Positions 47,447 to 58,100 of a stretch of DNA of 64,000 nucleotides are shown piece after piece. The stretch lies in contig NC_135780.1 of assembly GCF_028453695.1 (NCBI RefSeq), forward strand, positions 3,100,001 to 3,164,000, read 5' to 3'. The notes under the pieces are model-generated. The model was not told where the DNA came from, did not search any database, and saw only the letters and a list, made by a program, of their open reading frames with translations. Source of the stretch: Augochlora pura. Taxonomy: Eukaryota > Arthropoda > Insecta > Hymenoptera > Halictidae. Position numbers and translations under genes: made by a program. Positions within the stretch are counted from its first letter, which is position 1. Every line of letters starts with the position of its first letter.

Positions 47447-49828
47447 TTGGCAAGGGAAGGTGTACTTTGATTTATCAGCTACCGAAGAAGAACTCTGCTA
47501 CTTTTGCACAGCTTGGAAAACAACGAATCGACGCAACAGCCAGCTGAAACTGCAGCTTCTAAACGGAAATAAAACCGAGATAGCGCCAGGGTATCCGCGC
47601 CTACTTTGTCGAACTCGCGTCGAAGTCGGAGCTATCATTGGCATGGTAATTCCTAGGAGGCGATACAGGAACGACTTCGTAGCGCGGCGTTTCTTCGAAG
47701 CGGTTTCCTTAACGAGCGGATTCTTCCGAAGCTCCGGAACGTTAACGAGATTCCTGCATGATCTGTTCGGCATCCTGTCGAAGGAGCCTTAGCCAGGGAC
47801 GGCCTTGCCCGGCGCCGAGATACACAGCTTTCTCTACTTTCGCTTGCGCGCGAGATTTTCATTTTCAGGCGAGCCGGCCTCGCGGCATTGTCGTCGATCA
47901 TCTCGATCCATCTAGCGATCAACCGGTCGCGCGCTTATACTACGCGCTGAACTTCCGATTCGCCTTTCGTCGTCGCCTATTGTCCAATTAATAATAATTT
48001 ATTCGTGTGCACAGATGAAAAAAAAACATTCGTTGAACAAGATAGAGACGTCGAAAAAGAGATTTCATATACGCGTCGCACGAGTAGGATAAAAATAAAA
48101 ATAAGATATATAATAACATATATAATTTATTATTAGATAATATATAATAACAAAATAATATAGAAATTAAACGAAAAATGTAAGAAATAGTGTAACGTAT
48201 ATAATAAATATACAATAAATATAGTAAGTATGTATAGTACAGAAAATATAATAAATGAAAGATTCTCAGACAGGCATTGTTCAATACAAAATTGTGAAAA
48301 ATACAAATGTTATGAAGATAACAGTATAAGAGAAGGATCCATAGAAAACTGTTATTAAAAAAATTCAACTTCAACTGTATTATGTTATAAAACGTTGGAC
48401 AATGATCGAAACAATAGTAACGTAATTAACCCTCGAATGCAATCGAGGGGTAGGTTCCTCGTCCTCGTGTACGTCATTATGCGGCATCCAGAGACATTAA
48501 AAATTTAGGTCAATTGTAATTTCCCGATGGTAGACAGGTTATCTCGCGGCGTAAAATGCAACGAACTTTCCATCCAATTCAGCGGAACACCGTCGCTTCG
48601 TTCCGGGCCGTTACTTTCGTCCATTATTCGTCGACGCGTTTTGCTTTTACTCCTCCGCCTCGGTTTTATCTTATTTATTGTTACATTACTTTCACGGTTA
48701 ATATTTCGAGAACTCGACAGAGAACGCGTTCGCGAATGTGTCTAACAACGACGACGACGATCACGGCAATATCTTCTGTAGATTCGATCGAGAAACAGCT
48801 CGGAGAATCGAAGACGCGGAATGACGGAATCGATGGTTTACGATGGAAAGCGCGACGCGCGATGCAACTCCGAACGACGCTCGGAAAAGCCTGATAAAGT
48901 CGACGATCGAATGGATCGTCGTAGAAGAAAGTAGTCGATCGTTTAAAAAACCGAAATCAAAGACCCTATAGAAATCCCGTGTCGACGATCGTTCCTTTCC
49001 ATTTCGAGGAAACCCATGAAAAATGGTTCGCGAATTTTTCATCAATTCCAGCGTATCAATTTCATCAATTTCATCAATTTCATCAATTTCATGAATTTCA
49101 TCAATTTCATGAATTTCATCAATTTCATGAATTTCATCAATTTCATCAATTTCATCAATTTCATCAATTTCATCAATTTCATCGATTCCATTGATGAACC
49201 GCGTTAGATTTCATGGAACCAAAGAGTTGTATTTCTGGCAACGTCGTGCCAAGGCTTCGACGGACAAAAAAGGACAACGCGCGGATGCAGTCGCGCGGCG
49301 AGTCCGCAGTTGCCGAGGATCGATGCGGATGCAACGAGGAGTAAAAGAAAAAAAAACGCGAGCCGGGTAAATTGTGTCGGCGAATCGGCGAGTCGCCGAG
49401 CTACGCATCGTTCGATAATGAAATACGGCGGCCGTTAGAATCGGCGCTCGTTTACCAAAGATTTATGCGGCCGGCGGATCGGTATTTAATTGCGACATTC
49501 GCTGATTGCCGGCGCGGTGCGTGGGTGCGTGCGATTCCGATGCGTTGGAAACCCATCGGCGAAGTTCTTTGTGCAGCCGGATGCAGAGGAGTTTGAACGA
49601 ACGCGTCCGAGACTATTAAAAAGAACGCGATACTGCCTATCGGTTTCATGAAATCGCGAACGACGCGTTACGGTTCGCGTATCGAGAAGCAGATCCTTGC
49701 GCCATTTAGAGAGCAACAGGATCTCATAACGACACCAACTGATTGGAATTACTAAACGAGCTTCTTCAGAAGGAGTTGATCTTTTTCAGAACAGAAACGT
49801 TCGCAATTCTCTTTCGTTTCTCTTCTTC
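47447..49828. other. Intergenic, no gene seen
   Basis: An AT-rich block at 48000-48420 and a 12-bp minisatellite at 49050-49190. A short stem-loop CCCTCGA/TCGAGGG lies at 48430-48449 directly after TTAA. No gene recognised. Confidence 0.5.
49050..49190. repeat. 12-bp minisatellite (ATCAATTTC family)
   Basis: About fifteen units of 9 bp TCAATTTCA/TGAATTTCA. The Asn-Phe-Ile frame over it is a repeat artefact. Confidence 0.85.
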
Positions 49829-49832
49829 TTAA

Positions 49833-50060
49833 CATTTTATTGACCGGTAGCCTACAAATCGGCTTTTCTCCCGATCGGTAGCCTGTGAATCGGTTGCCAT
49901 AGTAACCCTTAATTTGTTATCTATTACTGAGATAAATGTGTTAAATTGTACTACAAGCTTCAATATTATTATATAAATTTTTAAATATTAGATACCTTTC
50001 GCGATTAATAAGATAAATAAATTCGAGATAAAAACCGGTGGATGACCGGTCGATAAAGTG
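49833..50060. mobile_element. TTAA element with CA(T/C)TTTATYGACCGGT ends
   Basis: TTAA at 49829-49832 and 50061-50064. Left end CATTTTATTGACCGGTAG, right end inverts to CACTTTATCGACCGGTC. Near the left end the GATCGGTAGCCT motif is repeated. 228 bp. Confidence 0.7.
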
Positions 50061-50064
50061 TTAA

Positions 50065-50680
50065 GTTCGTTCGCCATCTTGTAATAAAAATTGTGCATTG
50101 CAGTATTAATGATGTTGTTATTTTTCTACAGGTAAATTGTAAAAGCCTTTACCTTGGCTCTGAGATTAGTATTATATTTATGATCACATTTATTTTTATT
50201 ATATTTATGATATTTTCATTGTACTCGTGCGGTGGCTATTTAAAATCCTCTTATTTCGTCTTCTGTAACAAAAGGATTTTTACATACGCGCATGAGTACA
50301 TAAATTATTCTTGTTATTACATATAGTTTATGCTGCGCGTCAGACGAGGTGCTAAGTTCACGGAACATTAACAGCGGTTTTCGCGCGTAAAGATCGGGAA
50401 ATGGCCGAACCATGTCCAATAAAGCCTAGGCGGTCTGAAGCGTAGCTTTTCTCAAGCGGATAATGATGAAGCACCCGGACGGTCCGCGCGATGTTTACGG
50501 AGGTATTTCGCGGATTTTCTCGCACGAGAATATCGCAGCTTTCTGAGGAGGGGTTCGCCGTCGGCTGGGATCGTCGCGGAATGGAAACGATGTATAATAA
50601 ACGGGCGACGAAAGAAAGGCTGCATCGGAATGCAAACGTCGCGGCGAGCCTGCTGGTATTTCGCGAGGTTACCATTCGTT

Positions 50681-50711
<31 letters not shown>

Positions 50712-52617
50712 TTTCCTCTCTCCTTTTCTGTCCCCTCTGTCCTCTTCTTTCCTCTTAATCCCTTACGATCGGCAGTGCCTGCCGCGCGGAAAATAACGGA
50801 ACCCATAATTTCTGTCCGCGACTCGCGCTCGCTAACAAATTGTCCCGGCTATCTCCGTCGATCGATCGCGAATCGACAAGTCAATCGATTACCATTGCGA
50901 TCCCATCGTTTCCCGAACGGGCCTCCGCCGGCTACCGGCCGCGCGATTAAGCGCCGTTTTACTATCGCGGCGATCGCAATCGGGGCCTTTGTTCCACGCC
51001 ACGTAGCCTCGAGCCGATCCACCGGCCGTTTGACCACGCGAATCGTTGCCATACTTGGTCGCGAGGAAATCGACCTGCGCCCGCAAGAAGGGGCCATTTC
51101 CGTCTACCGCTGAGAAACGAACCTCTGTTCCGCGCTATTGTCAGCGAGACGTGTAAACGACGGATCTTTGTCCAATTTACCTTTTTCTTTTGTCGATGCA
51201 AACGTCGTATGCACGGGTTCGTCGACGATTCTAGCAATTGCTGTGTCTCAGAGAATCTCTCTTTTGGCGACGTGACGTCACCTCTGCGAGTTTATCAATG
51301 GTAATTAGGATAGACGATTTTGTCGTGTTCGAGTTAAGGATTTATATGAACGTCAATGCAAATATTTTTAAAGTCTTGTGTCAAGTAAGAAATGTGTATA
51401 TTTTAATTGATTATTTAATATCTTTGATATCTGACTTGTAATAGAGTAATAAAGTGATTCAAGGATGATTACTGTACAAAAATATTAAAAAAAATTGTTC
51501 TTTTATATTTTTCTCGTTTCTTCCATTCTTCGTGCCTTTTTCTTTCTTCGCATTCCCTTTTTCTAGCTTCTAATATTTTTTTCTTCATTCCTTCTACCTC
51601 CTAAAAATAACCTTACCGATATTGATCTCATTTGGATTATACTTTTCTTTTTCCACTAATTTCTTTTCTTTCTTCTCAAGGTTCTGTTTGCGTCACACGT
51701 GCCGGTTATTTCTATTAATTCTATTAATTCCAGATTTCTCGTACTACAGTTTTTCTCTACCGACCGTTCGACTTTTGCGTTCACCATAACGAAACCACGC
51801 AATTCCATAGGCTAGCTTACAATGACGATACTCTCAGTTTGAACTCCGTTGATCCCTAGGATCTCATTGTTCCCGAGCCTGACTCCGTACGATTAGGAAC
51901 ACAGAACGTTATCTTGTTTCTGTAAAACGAGCACGTCGGCTGGACAACCTCTTCCCGACCTTGTACTTGAGAAATGGCACCTGTCCGGCATCCGAAATGA
52001 ATTCCACCGTAGCGATTTGTCGAAATCGAACAATAAATGTCGCTGCATCGACGACGTAATAATGTAAAATAAATATATAATAATCTATAATAAATATATA
52101 TTAATGTATAATAAACAATCGGAGATCTGAGATTCGGTGTAGCTTCGCAATGGCCATTTTCTAGTTCAAGAGCAACTTTGGCAGCGCGGCGCGTAACCTG
52201 TTGCGCTCATGAATATTGTTTCAGGCAAACAATATTTGTTGTTACGTGATCACGGCACTGTTCTCCACGGCCGGGATTGATTTCCTCGCGCGGTGCCAAT
52301 TTAAAACGCTCAACAGTTACTTACACCTCGCCGTATCCACGTGTAATCAGTGCGTGTCGCCGCCATGTTGCCGGGCTTTATCTGATTAAAGATACATCTG
52401 CGTTACACGGACGCGGTGAGAGCCGAAGGCGCGAGGCGATTAGGATCGTGTAACGCTTGCTTAACAATTATTCCATTCGCCGTGTTCCGGGGGCCGGGTA
52501 AACGCGTTCGCCGCTTCCTAGTCAGAAATACGGTCCAAAGTTACCATTCGTACTTCCGTGATTGGCCAAGTTCGCGCGGCACCTATGCTGCGCGTGAAAC
52601 AGTCTCGAAGACATGCG
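50065..52617. other. Intergenic, no gene seen
   Basis: Contains a CT microsatellite at 50680-50715 and a GC-rich patch at 50770-51120; otherwise AT-rich. Confidence 0.5.
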
Positions 52618-52621
52618 TCAA

Positions 52622-53094
52622 CCCCTTGCCGTACTTTAACCCTTTGCACTCGAAGCCATTTCAACTGGAAATCTGAAGTAAATTCTCTGGCTTGTAGTAT
52701 TTCCATTTTATATAACAAAGTGCATTTTATGCATATGTAATCGATTCTTGTCATTCTCATCAACATAACATAACCTTAACAATTCTCAGAATGCGAACTT
52801 TGTTAGTAGAAAGATTATATTTTGCAACGTGATAGAATAATTTTATGGTGCCTCACAGTCGCCACTCGAGTGCAAAGGGTTAACGAGTGCGACTCGTGAT
52901 GCAAATTACTAGGAATAAATGATTAAGTATGGATGTTATTCTGTTCTTTAAAATTGGAATAAAATTCTAATTCCTCGTTATTGATATTTAAACATTCGAG
53001 TAAATTCAGGCGTGGAGTAGTCACTTCTAACAGATTATATCAATTGAAAAATTCCTGATCGTGATAAGTATGAAGAAAGTGGTACGGCAAGGAG
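52622..53094. mobile_element. Outer TTAA-type element carrying a nested MITE
   Basis: Left end CCCCTTGCCGTACT after TCAA; right end inverts to CTCCTTGCCGTACC before TTAA (53095-53098). Subtracting the nested copy and its target leaves about 229 bp, a normal size for these elements. Confidence 0.6.
52640..52879. mobile_element. TTAA MITE, CCCTTTGCACTCGAAG family, copy 4 (inside another element)
   Basis: TTAA at 52636-52639 and 52880-52883; ends and interior as in copy 1; 240 bp. It sits 14 bases inside the left end of a second element (52622-53094). Confidence 0.85.
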
Positions 53095-53263
53095 TTAATT
53101 ATTCGAAACATTTTCTTTCACGAATAAAGGCTTGCTTCGTATTCTTTGATTGGAGTATGATGAAGATCACCATTGAATGCAATTTTACCGATTTCCTTTG
53201 GCAACAGCATTCACTAACGCGCACTTAGAGAGGCAACAGCTGTGAAACGAACTTTCATTACTA

Positions 53264-53614
53264 GACTGTGGATTTTATGCATTGACCACAAAAGTGAGAG
53301 GTGATATGGCACATTAAATCCAAGATAAAGATTTAATAATACCGCTTGATTATTTCCGACAGGATAAAAATGTTAACGAGAATATATTTTCTATTCAACT
53401 ATTGTTTGTTTTAATCGAGGAAGAGAATTTCTATTTCGAATAAAGAACTATAGTGTATAGATCGCATTACGTAGGAACTTGTATTTCCAAATTCCATAAC
53501 CTAAAACTATGGTTACTTTTCTTTTACTATAATATCAATTCTCTGCTCTAGACCTTGACAGACCTTGCTCGGTGACCCGATACTCAATAACTCTCCCCCA
53601 ACTTTTCTGCAGAC
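53264..53614. mobile_element. TA-flanked MITE, GACTGCGG family, copy 4
   Basis: Left end GACTGTGGATTTTATGC after TA; right end inverts to GTCTGCAGAAAAG before TA. 351 bp. The right end is less certain than the left. Confidence 0.5.
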
Positions 53615-53716
53615 TATTAACACACGCCATAGAATGAAATACCATGGACCGATACACCCAGGAGTCTAGGATCACGAATGAAAGAACTCATTGTCATCTC
53701 CTCGCAAGTTTCTCTT

Positions 53717-53722
53717 TTATTT
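53717..53722 (-). terminator. serp: Candidate serp poly(A) signal
   Basis: AATAAA on the minus strand (TTTATT at 53717-53722), about 860 nt after the stop. It is the first exact AATAAA I find downstream; no closer copy was seen in the GC-rich block. Weak evidence without transcripts. Confidence 0.3.
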
Positions 53723-53795
53723 AAAGGCTCCGTTCGGTAATTGATAGTATCACTTAGCTTTAATAATGTACAATACAACATTTAATATTTATATA

Positions 53796-53830
53796 TATAT
53801 TTATGGATTTTATATATATATATATAAAAG
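53796..53830. repeat. (TA)n tract
   Basis: TATATA runs marking the abrupt change from AT-rich to GC-rich sequence downstream of serp. Confidence 0.85.
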
Positions 53831-54579
53831 TTCGGCCGACCCTTACCGAGGTAAGGGCACCCAGCCGGAAGGGAGGGGGACACTGTCTGGGGCCACGAGT
53901 TCCCCTCGGGGCCAGCTGGATGACGCTTGGACCCAGCTGATCCACGCTTCTGCCCCCTCCCCGGCCGCGGAGGATTGTGGGAAGTCCTCCATGGGGGCAC
54001 GCGTTCTTCTATTATACACAATCGAGGCGGGCAAATCCTCGGTTTTTGCAACGGAGTTGGTGGGTGGGGGGGAAGGGGCCCGGCCGTTCCGGTCGGTTCT
54101 TAGGGAGGGCATCATCGTTGGACCGTGGGCGTCGCGGGATGATGATCGATGATGGACTTCGCTGGTCTCGTCGTTGTCTGGGTGGCTCCTCTGTGCTGGT
54201 TCCGGCCGAGGCTGGGGGTCGAGGCGTTCGCCTAACTTATCACAGATCGCTGGTGCGACGCGTCGAGCTTTATCCTTGTCCAGGGTCGGCTCTGCCAAGT
54301 TCTCTGCCAAGCACTCGGCTAAGTACTCTGCCAAGCTCTTTGTCAAGTTCTCCGTCAAGTTCTCCGTCAAGTACTCTGCCAAGTTGTCCGAGTCTCTGGG
54401 ATTCTAATTCCTGAACCTGGGGCGTTACCCGAACGTCGAGCCGGCCCCCGGACAGGAACCAAGGCCGGCGGCCACCGTGAAACTCGTGAAAATTGGATCG
54501 GCTGGGATTTGGGGAACAGCTTGAGCCTGGGGGGGTTGGGGTGGGTCTGACTTAGACGAGATCGGGGCCTACGGGGGAC
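53830..54579. other. GC-rich segment directly downstream of the serp stop
   Basis: An abrupt GC-rich block between the serp stop codon and a (TA)n tract. On the minus strand an open frame (54382-53843, 179 residues) contains NLTENLTKSLAEYLAECLAE-like pentapeptide repeats, then a Pro/Ser-rich stretch ending in PSGWVPLPR. I do not recognise a family. It could be serp 3' UTR, or a transposon-derived coding fragment. Base use differs sharply from the flank to its left. Confidence 0.4.
54291..54389. repeat. 15-bp tandem repeat downstream of serp
   Basis: About six copies of TCTGCCAAGTTCTCC-like units, with GCCAAG/GTCAAG variation. The period is a multiple of three, so it stays open in a frame on each strand. 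Confidence 0.75.
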
Positions 54580-55108
54580 CTAGAAGAACCCGTCTCCGGT
54601 CGGGTCGTTCACCCATGGGTAGTTGTTCGGGCAGCGCACGCAGGTCTGCAGGTTGATGGTCTCGCCGGGAACCTCCTTGGAGGTCAGCTTGCAGGTGTGG
54701 GGCACCCAGCAGGCCGGATTTCCGTCGACCACGCACTTCTCTCGCCAGGGCTCGAAGTTCTTCGACTCGGTGACCGTGCGCGGGTTCTGGATCCACTGGA
54801 TCACCTGGGTCATCGTCACGAAGTACACGTCGTTGTGGTTCGACAGGATCTCGTCGATCCAATAGAGGAACGCGTCCAGGAACTCGGGGTTGTTCTTCAG
54901 CCAGGCGGCGTGGAAATAGAGGCCGAGCGGGGCACGGTTCTGCTCGTAGTGCCGGTCGAAGTTGTGGTTCAGGAAGTTGTAGAACTGGTCGCCGGTCAGG
55001 ATGTTGCTGCACGAGTCGACCATCGCGCAGCCGGGCAGGTATTCGTCGTTCTGCGGGTCCTCGCGACGGTCCAGCTCGTTCATCACCATCTCCCAGACTG
55101 CGTGCGAT
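54580..55108 (-). CDS. serp: serp exon 5: C-terminal CE4 domain and stop
   Basis: 529 nt, acceptor CCCCAG, ending in TAG (54582-54580). It encodes residues 359-533: SHAVWEM, the paired cysteines around GCAMVDSC, and motif LGLYFHAAW with catalytic His 424. The family-typical tail NNYPWVNDPTGDGFF closes the protein. The C-terminus is complete, with no frameshift. Confidence 0.97.
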
Positions 55109-58100
55109 CTGGGGAAGAAGGTGGTTACGGTTTTCGGCTGGTTCCATGGTAGAAACAGCTTGCACTTGGTCGGAAGTTTTTATTTTTCATGTTTGACGGA
55201 TGCGGGTTAGTTAGGAACGCTGGCTGATGGATCTTGACTGATAAGAATTAGGCTGAGATTTTCGGAGGTAATTATTTTAGCTGCAGTTGTCGCAAGTGGT
55301 AGCGATAAGGAAAGTTGCAGCTCGAAAGATTAATTAACCAAGAGCTGACACAGTAGCGTAGAACGTTTATAAAGCTATGATATACAAGAAGACTGAGCAA
55401 AACGTGAAGAGCAAAGAGGACAAAATGAACAAAGAGAGCGAGGGAAACGAGGAGAACAAAAAGATAGAAAACAAAGAACAAGATAAGAAAGAACAAAAAG
55501 TGTAGAGAGGGGAAAGAACGAAAGTAAAAAGAACGAGAAGAAAAGTGTTTACGGCGATTGCACAAGAAGGTGAAAAGTGGACAGGTGGTCGGTCTCGTGT
55601 TACCTAGTGGGGCAATGCTGGAGGTTTCCGTGGCAGCGGTGCGGCATTCTGAAGTACATGGTGTACGGCCACAGCGGCGGGTTGTTCAAAGCCGCGGTAA
55701 TGGTAGAATCGTAAAGGAAGGCCTGTTCCTCCATCATGGTGAACTGGTTATTACCGCCGACCCTGAGGTAGGGTGCTCTGACACCGACCACGCTGTTGTC
55801 GGTCAGATTGGCGTACTTCTCGGCGATGATCCTCATGCCGGCCATCTCCTTTGCCCAGTCGTCGACAGTCGCGTCAGACCAGAACCGTTCGTCGTCGTTG
55901 TGTCTTTGGGAAAGATGAAGTCGCACTTATAGCCTCGAGAGCCCTAATCGAACGATTTTACGAAACGCGGGGGACTTTTGGATGAATTAAGTGAAGTCGA
56001 GAGCGTTTAATTGAGTCGCGTCCGGATGATGAATTTTGAATCAGTTTTGAATGAGAAATCTTAGTAACTATTATCTAGTTTCGTGTTAAAAAAACTTAGT
56101 TTCGAGTTAAAATAATCTAGTTTCGAGTTAAAGTAATTTAAGTTCAAGTTGAAATAATCTAGTCTCGAGTTAAAATATTTCAGTGCCTAATTGAAATAAC
56201 CTAGCGTCTAATTGAAATAACCTATCGTCTAGTTGAAACGATCTAGCGTCTAGTTAAAGTGGATAACAACAAGAAAAAAAAGTTGATTTTCGAATGTACT
56301 GGCCGAGCGAGAATATTTCGCGCAAAAAGCCTGGTGTCCGATCGACCCAGGCACAAAATGGCCCCCGGTTGCGCCAGCCGTGGATAATGCGGATTAGAAA
56401 GACGTTTCGTTCAACTGTTCTCCAGGGACGTTTTCTTACGAGATAGAGTGAACGGCGATCTCGTGTCCTTTCCGATGCATTTCCTGCACCGCCGAGTAGT
56501 TGGTGTACTTGTGGGATACGAAGAAAGTGGCCTTGATGTCGCAACCGTTCGGGTTCTTGCGTTTCGGGTTGAAGATCTCTTTGTAGAGGCCGATGTTGTT
56601 GTTGTTGATCGCGTCGTCGAACGTGATCGTGATCATCTGGGGAACATCCTTCGAGGGCAGATCGCCGGGGATCAGGGTGCCGTCCTCGGAACAGAAACAA
56701 TCGGGGAGAACGCAGACGACCGGGTCGCACGGCGGCGCTCTGTTAGGGTCGTTGTCCATGTCTGGAATTGCAAACGCTCCGATTGTTCCTCTGGCGCCTT
56801 CGATTCCACCTAGCGCTAGCGTTCGGAGACGACTGGACCGTGTCCAGGGAAAATGAAGGTAGCGACAGAATCGCGGACGTCGACGCGTTTAACCTCCGTG
56901 TCGTTAGAAACCTCTTTTTAACTTTAACTAGTTGTGACATTCTTTTTATATCTATCATTATTATTATTTTATAAATATTTTATTTTATTACAACTTGGAA
57001 TGATAGAAGCAAAGCTCACTAGATTTGACTGGAGTTCTACTGGATTTTCTAGGATCATAGAAGTCTCTTTGACATATTTAGTACATAACTGACTACAGAA
57101 TTTTATATAAGCAAAATTTTATTATACTGAATTTGTTAAGGTTATAGAAAATTTTCTTCGCTATTGCTAGGACCTGATCTATATACAGCCTACAGATTTT
57201 TCAGTAAGCAAATTTTAATTCTACTTCGAGAATTTATGTCCTGTTCCCTATCTTATAAATAAGTTACCGAATTTCAAGTAATTACATTTGTCTTCTACTC
57301 GATGATCCTCCCTTGCACAACTTTTCTTTTTCATTTTCTAATTCCATTACCTATCTTATTTGATCCAACGATCCCATACCGTATTATTCTAATTTCTCCG
57401 TTGTCACATTACTTAAATATTTTAGTCAATATATCTTCCATCGTATTTTTTATTTCATTGTACCATCCCCTTTCCTTTTAAAATATTATCATACTATTTT
57501 TAATAATTAATTAATATTCTCATAGTAATGTTATCATACATCTTTAAACATATTTTATACTATCGCAACACATTTATTTTTCTCCCCCTGATCATACAAA
57601 TACTATTATCACATTTCCTCTATTTTCTCTCGTGCAAAAGCAAATGAAGCATTCAAAGAATTCACTCACCGCAAATGTTCTCGTCGGATCCGTCGGTACA
57701 ATCTTTCTCTCCGTTACAGAAGAGTCCTCTCTCGATACAAGAGCCGTCTCCGCAAGCGAGAAAACCATCTTGGCAAAGAGGCTCCTCGGTATAGAGCAAA
57801 GGCTTCGCCTTCCGTTCCTTGTTCTTCAATTTACAATTGTTCACGGAGTCTTTCCAGTCGCAGGTCTGCTTGTCTATGTCGAAATAGAGTCCCGCGGGAC
57901 ACCTGATCGCCTGCAGGCCGGAACTGGTGCATTGGATCACATCGCGACAGTTGTCACCCTCGCCTGCCACCAACCGGAACCATTCGCCGGCGTCTTTGTC
58001 CTTGCAGATCTCGCTCTCGAAGCTCTCCTCCTTTTTCGCGTCCTCTTGCCTCTTCACTCGTTCCAAGCCCTCTGAAATCAGTCCGTACGAGCGTCTCTCG

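Larger units (their letters stand above)
55109..57669 (-). other. serp: serp introns 2-4 (between exons)
   Basis: Intron 4 (55109-55603) is strongly purine-rich on the plus strand (AGAACAAAAAGA-like). Intron 3 (55904-56439) holds degenerate repeats of about 24 bp. Intron 2 (56762-57669) is AT-rich. No further coding sequence is seen in them. Confidence 0.8.

Noticed and set aside
57085..57215. CTGACTACAGAATTTTATAT and GCCTACAGATTTTTCAGTAA, similar to GACTGCGG-family ends
   Set aside because: Both are in the same orientation and diverged, so they do not bound an element.
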